Part shown: positions 29,711-34,495 of the stretch, piece by piece | Numbering within the stretch: the stretch's first letter is position 1 | How the letters are laid out: the number at the start of each line of letters is the position of its first letter | Source: CALMEH01 sp964548225 | GTDB lineage: Bacteria > Acidobacteriota > Blastocatellia > Pyrinomonadales > Pyrinomonadaceae | Reading direction: 5' to 3' | DNA length: 34,495 nt | NCBI GenBank assembly: GCA_964548225.1 | Contig: CAZJQP010000054.1 | Span: 1 to 34,495 of the forward strand | Notes under the pieces: generated by a model | Databases searched by the model: none | The model's input: only the letters and a program-made list of their open reading frames with translations | Told to the model about the DNA's origin: nothing | Translations under genes and position numbers: made by a program

Positions 29711-29713
29711 TCA

Positions 29714-29755
29714 ATTAAATTGTCGGGGTTTTAAGTATAACTCCGACAATTTAAT
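29714..29755. repeat. 13-bp perfect inverted repeat
   Basis: ATTAAATTGTCGG and CCGACAATTTAAT with a 16-bp AT-rich loop, next to the MITE-like element. Confidence 0.7.
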
Positions 29756-29857
29756 GGATAATTGAAAGTTGATAACTGATAATGCCGTGTTTTTTTTCCT
29801 AAGCAGATTGGAGTTTTAAAGCAGTTTCCAAACGAAAGAGAAATTTCGTGCCGTTTG

Positions 29858-29902
29858 GTGTAATTTCGTGGTTAAATCATCATTGAAACCACAAAATTAC
29901 AC
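29858..29902. repeat. 16-bp inverted repeat
   Basis: GTGTAATTTCGTGGTT and AACCACAAAATTACAC pair with one mismatch. It resembles dispersed palindromic sequences common in such genomes. Confidence 0.65.
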
Positions 29903-29937
29903 AAAAAAACACGAAGCAGAAGGATAATTTCAGACAG

Positions 29938-30189
29938 CAGAACAATTCCGCAGTGTGTCAGAACAATTCCGCAGTCTGTCAGAACTATTCTGACGCACGT
30001 CAGAACTATTCTGACGCACGTCAGAACTATTCAGTCGTGCGTCAGAACTATTCAGTCGCACGTCAGAATCATTCAGTCGCACGTCAGAATCATTCAGTCG
30101 TGCGTCAGAACTATTCAGTCGCACGTCAGAACTATTCAGTCATCCGTCAGAACTATTCTGACGCACGTCAGAATAGTTCTGACGTGCGA
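29938..30189. repeat. tandem array, 12 x 21 bp (CAGAACTATTCTG type)
   Basis: Twelve units begin every 21 bp from 29938 to 30169, consensus CAGAACTATTCAGTCGCACGT or CAGAACTATTCTGACGCACGT. CAGAA-CTA-TTCTG is a dyad, and the inter-dyad part ACG-CACGT varies between TGACGCACGT and CAGTCGTGCGT. The array lies between two convergent large exported-protein genes. Because 21 is divisible by three, both strands stay open as heptad-like peptides, but start and ribosome-binding signals are lacking. Confidence 0.94.
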
Positions 30190-30256
30190 TAGAGAGAAAG
30201 GGAGAAAGGGAGAAACATCTCCCCTTCTCCCTTTCTCCCCTTTCTTCCTTTCTTCC

Positions 30257-33085
30257 TCAAGGATTTGCCGTAAAATCCAATTCGCCAATGCTTTCGTTTA
30301 ATGTTACGACTTGCGACGTGAATGCAAAACGCTTTGAGTTGACCGAGATAACGATTGTTTGCCCGGCTTCGAGGTCGTCGAAACGGTAATAACCGAACGC
30401 GCTTGAGCGAGTTGTGATAACTTCGCCGTTCGCTAAGGTTGCGGAAACTATGGCATTGCGAACACCGTTGCCGTTTGCCGATAAGATTCTTCCCGCAACG
30501 GAAACTCCGGCGGCGGTTGGGATGAGGTTATTGATAAACATAAATGCCGCGCCTTGGTCGGTGGCTTGGGGGGCGAACGGAACGGAGGTGGTTGCGTCGG
30601 AAGTCGGTGCGCCGACGATGATTTTGTCGCCGCTGATTGCCACACTGATACCAAATTGGTCGTTTGCCGTGCCGCCGGTGGCGGTTAATAGTGCTTGTTG
30701 TGTCCAAACCGTGCCGACACGGTAGAAAACGTAAGCCGAACCTTGATTGGCGTTTGCGCCGACATCATCTTGATATGCGCCGACGACTGCCGTGTCGCCG
30801 TCGAGTGAAACGCTGCTGCCGAAATTGTCGGTTGCCGCGCCGCCCGTTCCATTTAACTGTGCTTGTTGCGTCCAAACGCCGCCGCTTCTCGTGAAAACGT
30901 AAGCCGAGCCTTGATTGGTGTTTGCGCCGACATCATCTTGATATGCGCCGACAAGTGCCGTGTCGCCGCTGATGGCAACGCTGATACCGAAAGTATCGTT
31001 TGCCGCGCCGCCGGTGGCGGTCAACTGTGCTTGTTGCGTCCAAGTTATGCCGCTTCTCGTGAAAATGTAAGCCGAACCTTGGTCAGTGTTTGCGCCGACA
31101 TTATCTTGATTTGCGCCGACGATTGCCGTGTTGCCGCTGATTGAAACGCTTACGCCGAAGGTATCGAGTGTCGCGCCGTCGGAAGCGGTCAATTGTGCTT
31201 GTTGTGTCCAAACCGTCCCGCTTCTCGTGAAAACGTAAGCCGAGCCTTGGTCATTGTTTGCGCCGACATCATCGTTGGATGCGCCGATGATTGCCGTGTT
31301 GCCGCTGATGGCGACGCTGATGCCGAAAAAGTCGCCTGCCGCGCCGTCGGTGGCGGTCAATTTTTGTTGCTCAGTCCAAATCGTGCCGCTTCGTGTAAAA
31401 ACGTAAGCCGAGCCTTGTTGAGCGTTGCCGCCGACAGTATCTAAAATCGCGCCGACGATTGCCGTGTCGCCGTAAATTGCCACATGGAAGGCGAAATAGT
31501 CGAATGCCAAGCCGTCCGAAGCCGTCAACTGCGCTTGTTGTGTCCAAGTCGTGCCGGAACGAACAAAAATGTAAGCCGAACCTTGGTCAGTGTTTGCGCC
31601 GACATCATCGAGATACGCGCCGACGATTGCCGTGTCGCCGCTGATTGCCACGCTCCGACCGAAATAATCATTTAACGCACCGTCGGAAAGAACTCTCTGC
31701 GCTTCCTGCGTCCAACCGTTGCCGAGAACACGAAAAGCGTAAGCCGAACCTTGATTGACGTTTGCGCCGACCTTATCAAAATTTACGCCAACAAAAATAT
31801 TATTGCCGGAAATTGCGACGCTGCCACCGAAATAGTCGTTTATCGTGCCGTCGGAAGCGTTTAATTTTTGCTGTTGTGTCCAAGTTACACCGCTTCTCGT
31901 AAAAATGTAAGCCGAGCCTTGGTCAAGGTTTGCGCCGACATCATTAGTTATTGCGCCGACGATTACCGTGTCGCCGCTGATTGAAACGCTCCAACCGAAA
32001 TTGTCGTTTGCCGCACCGTCGGAAGAGTTTAATTTTTGTTGCTGTGTCCAAGTTATACCGCTTTTCACAAAAACGTAAGCCGAGCCTTGATTGGAGTTTG
32101 CGCCGACATCATCTACCTGTGCGCCGATGACTACCGTGTCGCCGCTGATTGAAACGCTGATACCGAAATTGTCGAATGCCGTGCCGTCGGAAGCGGTTAA
32201 TTGTTGTTGCTCAGTCCAAGTTACGCCGCTACGGGTAAAAACGTAAGCCGAACCTTGGTCAGTATTTGCGCCGACATCATCGGCAGTTGCGTTGATAATT
32301 GCTGTGTCGCCGCTGATTGAAACGCTGAAGCCGAATACGTCGTTTGCCGCACCGTCGGAAGCAGTTAATTTTTGTTGCTGAGTCCAAGTTACGCCGCTTC
32401 TCACAAAAACGTAAGCCGAACCTTGATTGGAGTTTGCGCCGATATTATCGCTATATGCGCCGATGATTGCCGTTTCGCCGCTAATCGCCACACTCCAGCC
32501 GAAAAAGTCGTTTGTCGCACCGTCGGACGCGGTTAATTTCTGTTGCTGTGTCCAAACCGTGCCGCTACGGACAAAAACGTAAGCCGAGCCTTGAGCGAAG
32601 TTTGCGCCGATTTCATCGAAGTTTGCACCGACGATTGCGGTGTCGCCGGAAATCGTTACGCTGTTGCCGAATTGGTCGCCAATCGCGCCGTCGGAAGCGG
32701 TTAATTGCGCTTGCTGTGTCCAAACCGTGCCGCTCTTTACAAAAACGTAAGCCGAGCCTTGGTCGAAGTTTGCGCCGACATCATCGAAAACTGCGCCGAC
32801 GATTGCCGTGTCGCCGCTAATCGCCACGCTGAAACCGAATTGGTCTTCTGCCTCGCCGTCGGAAGCGTTTAACCTTGTCATTTGTCCGATTGCGTCTTCG
32901 GTGTTTGGTTCTTCGGTTTGATTGTTTTTCTGACGGGCAGAGCGGACGGCTTCCATTAACGAGTCGTATTGCCCCGTTTGTTTTAATTTTTCGATAGCCG
33001 CGTCGCCGCGCAAAGTTTCGTTCTGGGCGAACAGGGAAATGGTTGAAAGAATGATGATAGTTAGCGCATAGATTAAGTTTTTCAT
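30257..33085 (-). CDS. exported FG-GAP/integrin-like repeat protein
   Basis: ATG 33085 is preferred because a clean signal peptide (MKNLIYALTIIILSTISLFA) begins there. After an acidic linker, 14 repeats of about 56 residues follow, core pattern LTASDG...FG.SVAISGDTAIVGA...DDVGAN.DQGSAYVF.RSG..WTQQ, the FG-GAP beta-propeller type; 14 blades suggests two seven-bladed propellers. The C-terminal 85 residues are a carboxypeptidase-regulatory-like domain (SVAGRILSANGNGV; SSAFGYYRFDDLEAG), closely like the tail of the beta-helix protein. About 942 residues, probably surface-exposed or secreted. No enzyme motif. Repeats differ enough to show age but are close enough for recombination. Confidence 0.9.
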   Translation of the reverse strand: MKNLIYALTIIILSTISLFAQNETLRGDAAIEKLKQTGQYDSLMEAVRSARQKNNQTEEPNTEDAIGQMTRLNASDGEAEDQFGFSVAISGDTAIVGAVFDDVGANFDQGSAYVFVKSGTVWTQQAQLTASDGAIGDQFGNSVTISGDTAIVGANFDEIGANFAQGSAYVFVRSGTVWTQQQKLTASDGATNDFFGWSVAISGETAIIGAYSDNIGANSNQGSAYVFVRSGVTWTQQQKLTASDGAANDVFGFSVSISGDTAIINATADDVGANTDQGSAYVFTRSGVTWTEQQQLTASDGTAFDNFGISVSISGDTVVIGAQVDDVGANSNQGSAYVFVKSGITWTQQQKLNSSDGAANDNFGWSVSISGDTVIVGAITNDVGANLDQGSAYIFTRSGVTWTQQQKLNASDGTINDYFGGSVAISGNNIFVGVNFDKVGANVNQGSAYAFRVLGNGWTQEAQRVLSDGALNDYFGRSVAISGDTAIVGAYLDDVGANTDQGSAYIFVRSGTTWTQQAQLTASDGLAFDYFAFHVAIYGDTAIVGAILDTVGGNAQQGSAYVFTRSGTIWTEQQKLTATDGAAGDFFGISVAISGNTAIIGASNDDVGANNDQGSAYVFTRSGTVWTQQAQLTASDGATLDTFGVSVSISGNTAIVGANQDNVGANTDQGSAYIFTRSGITWTQQAQLTATGGAANDTFGISVAISGDTALVGAYQDDVGANTNQGSAYVFTRSGGVWTQQAQLNGTGGAATDNFGSSVSLDGDTAVVGAYQDDVGANANQGSAYVFYRVGTVWTQQALLTATGGTANDQFGISVAISGDKIIVGAPTSDATTSVPFAPQATDQGAAFMFINNLIPTAAGVSVAGRILSANGNGVRNAIVSATLANGEVITTRSSAFGYYRFDDLEAGQTIVISVNSKRFAFTSQVVTLNESIGELDFTANP

Positions 33086-33096
33086 AATTTTTGTTG

Positions 33097-33234
33097 AATG
33101 GAGCGCAAGCGTCCCGCTTGCAAACACCGCGCTTTTCAGCGGTGTAACGGCGTTTGTTCACTTAAAACTTCCGAGTAATCGGAATTTTTTTCGCGTTTCA
33201 CGCTCATTGCAAGCGGGGACGCTTGCGCTCCATT
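33097..33234. repeat. palindromic repeat element upstream of FG-GAP gene
   Basis: AATGGAGCGCAAGCGTCCC at the left and its near-exact reverse complement at 33207-33234 (one-base indel) form 27-bp arms around an inner CACCGCGC..GCGGTG hairpin. It separates two same-strand genes by 138 bp. Possibly a dispersed non-autonomous element; any promoter for the FG-GAP gene must lie within it. Confidence 0.65.
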
Positions 33235-33238
33235 CCTT

Positions 33239-33934
33239 TTACGGATTAAAGGTTACATAAATCGGGTCAGACGGCACGCCGTAGTTTTGGTTGTTTTTGC
33301 GTAATTGAACCGTGAGCAAGACTTGTTCGGCTTTGCCCGGCTCACTTGGAATTAAGTGAACGGTAATGGCTTTGCCCGTGCCGTCGTCAATTTGTTCGCG
33401 GTTGCCGTTAATTCCGCGTTGAACAAAAACACGGTATGAGTCGGCTTTTTGGCGATTTCCGATGATGAGTCCGGCTTCATAGCCCGTAACTGCCGAATGT
33501 GCCTCCACGGTTGGTTTAACTGTTTCGGGTTGGACATCGGGCGCGGCTTCGCCGATTAAATCCATCGCAATTTTGGCGGCTTCCGTGATGCCCTGCGAAT
33601 TTAAAAACCGTTGATCGCGTTCCCGACTGCGTTTGATAGCTCCGGCAATGATTGCCGCCGGCGGAGTTGTGTCCGGCGCGTTCATAAATTCGCCTGCGGG
33701 CGGTTCAGTTTTGTTACTGAAAAACCGCGCCTTGATGCCGTTACCGGTTTTTTTTAATTCTTCAAGTAAATCGGTAACTTCGACGAGAAATTCCGCGACA
33801 TCTGCATCATTTGTAACTTCAGTTATATCGGCACTTGATGCGCCGATTTCAGCTTTATATTGGTTAATATTCGCTTTCTGTATTTGCAAATGCTGAACAA
33901 AGCGTGAAATGGTTCGATATACTATTTCTAACAT
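33239..33934 (-). CDS. unrecognised protein with C-terminal beta domain
   Basis: 231 residues. The N-terminal half is helical (IVYRTISRFVQHLQIQ; DVAEFLVEVTDLLEELKKTG) and starts directly without a signal peptide. After a Pro/Ala-rich linker (about 83-95) the C-terminal 90 residues look like an Ig or fibronectin III-type beta sandwich (YEAGLIIGNRQKADSYRVFV; EQVLLTVQLRKNNQ; the end GVPSDPIYVTFNP). GGAGATACG precedes the ATG. The FG-GAP gene follows on the same strand across a palindromic repeat, and the 21-bp array begins 36 bp upstream of its start. I cannot assign a function; a structural or phage-tail-like role is possible. Confidence 0.75.
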   Translation of the reverse strand: MLEIVYRTISRFVQHLQIQKANINQYKAEIGASSADITEVTNDADVAEFLVEVTDLLEELKKTGNGIKARFFSNKTEPPAGEFMNAPDTTPPAAIIAGAIKRSRERDQRFLNSQGITEAAKIAMDLIGEAAPDVQPETVKPTVEAHSAVTGYEAGLIIGNRQKADSYRVFVQRGINGNREQIDDGTGKAITVHLIPSEPGKAEQVLLTVQLRKNNQNYGVPSDPIYVTFNP

Positions 33935-33969
33935 GAACGTATCTCCTTATTTTAAATTTTTTGGGTGAA

Positions 33970-34116
33970 CTCAGGAAACTTCTGAGAGAACTCAGGAAAC
34001 TTCTGAGTGAACTCAGGAACTTTCTGAGTGAACTCAGGGAACTTCTGAGAGAACTCAGGAAACTTCTGAGAGAACTCAGGAACTCTCTGAGTGAACTCAG
34101 GAAACTTCTGAGTGAA
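33970..34116. repeat. tandem array, 7 x 21 bp (CTCAGGAAACTTCTGAG type)
   Basis: Seven units start every 21 bp from 33970 to 34096, consensus CTCAGGAAACTTCTGAGTGAA. CTCAG and CTGAG are inverted arms around a 7-bp centre. It lies in the promoter region of the 231-residue protein gene, so unlike the other two arrays it is at a 5' end. One plus frame reads as leucine heptads, a consequence of the 21-bp period. Confidence 0.94.
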
Positions 34117-34442
34117 CATTTTGTCAAAAAAAGTCGGCGATTAAAGTCGGCGGGTTGAAAATTTTCATAAAAATACTTACAAAAATCACTCCATCGAAAG
34201 CATTTAATAAACCGGACAATTTTACAAAATTGCCTCGATTCTAACGCAAAAAGCGAAATAATGCAAGAATTTTTGTTTAGTGCAAAGTGCAAAGTGCAAA
34301 GTGCAAAGTTTTAGTTAAAATGTAATCGTGCAAAAAGATTTGGTAGGGAAATAAAAGTAATGTTCTTTAAATTGCCACTAGCTTTAGCTAGTGGAACAGG
34401 TTTGGGATAGCCAAGCGGCTTTAGCCGAATATCTGTCAAATA
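34117..34442. other. intergenic stretch with short repeats and hairpins
   Basis: No gene is supported here. It holds four copies of the 7-bp unit GTGCAAA (34280-34307), a hairpin CCACTAGC-TTTA-GCTAGTGG (34375-34394) and CGGCTTTAGCCG (34416-34427). The two hairpins share a central TTTA and look like small dispersed palindromes. Confidence 0.6.
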
Positions 34443-34495
34443 GAGGGTGTCAAATAAACTGTGTAAATGAATTTTCTCCAAAGCCACTCATCGGC
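34443..34495. mobile_element. possible insertion-sequence end at window edge
   Basis: GAGGGTGTCAAATAAACTGT and the following bases resemble terminal sequences of IS256-like elements from memory of such ends. Only about 50 bp are in the window, no transposase is visible and no matching inverted end can be checked. Confidence 0.3.

Noticed and set aside
29953..30192. 79-codon ORF in the 12-unit array
   Set aside because: It is open only because the period is divisible by three; no start or ribosome-binding signal, and the opposite strand is open too.
30414..32820. Plus-strand ORFs with repeated RAxxC peptides
   Set aside because: Antisense images of the FG-GAP repeats.
23118..34116. CRISPR arrays
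   Set aside because: The three arrays are uninterrupted 21-bp tandem repeats without unique spacers, and no cas gene is present.
33961..34158. 65-codon coiled-coil ORF in the 7-unit array
   Set aside because: A TTG start without a Shine-Dalgarno, and the frame is a by-product of the 21-bp repeat; kept only as a low-interest observation.

Overview
The window most resembles a chromosome segment of an AT-leaning, Gram-negative-type acidobacterium, perhaps of the Blastocatellia/Pyrinomonas kind. This is inferred from gene content: short KdpD-like kinase, FG-GAP and beta-helix exported proteins with carboxypeptidase-like tails, acyl-CoA mutase, class I HMG-CoA reductase and many palindromic intergenic repeats. 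No rRNA or marker protein settles it.

Bases 1-2700 hold a dense minus-strand tRNA array: 18 tRNA genes with readable anticodons plus two tRNA-like oddities, running off the left edge. Upstream of it lies a complete attenuator-like control region: promoter, 5'UTR hairpin, Shine-Dalgarno, a 54-codon leader ORF with all 20 amino acids and 42 different codons, then two hairpins with interchangeable arms, the second followed by a U-tract. I infer a tRNA-supply operon that senses charging or loss of tRNAs through its leader. Three tRNAs have C33 instead of U33, and three have leucine anticodons on short-variable-loop scaffolds without encoded CCA.

Bases 2700-11300 are housekeeping: thiL (-), a MerR regulator with tRNA-Pro(GGG) and a bidirectional terminator, a probably frameshifted membrane protein, an HtrA protease (-), then a K+ module (+): short KdpD-like kinase, KdpE-like regulator, four-phase 11-bp direct-repeat operator, small membrane protein, Kup transporter.

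Bases 11300-22400 (-) carry acyl-CoA and lipid metabolism: B12-binding mutase subunit with a DUF3298-like protein and a fatty acid hydroxylase; an accessory patch (GNAT, YdeI-like, orphan XisI, WG-repeat protein); the mutase large subunit with the Phe/Gln signature of isobutyryl-CoA mutase; and a translationally coupled set of 4-hydroxybutyryl-CoA dehydratase-like protein, unknown 131-residue protein and HMG-CoA reductase.

Bases 22400-34495 hold a lipoprotein, an NtrC-type regulator, a long non-coding stretch with a 37-codon ORF and a structured RNA candidate, two large exported proteins that share a C-terminal domain, and an unrecognised 231-residue protein. Three intergenic tandem arrays (8, 12 and 7 copies) have different sequences but exactly the same 21-bp period and internal dyad symmetry. 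Several MITE-like inverted repeats and a possible IS end at the right edge complete the window.
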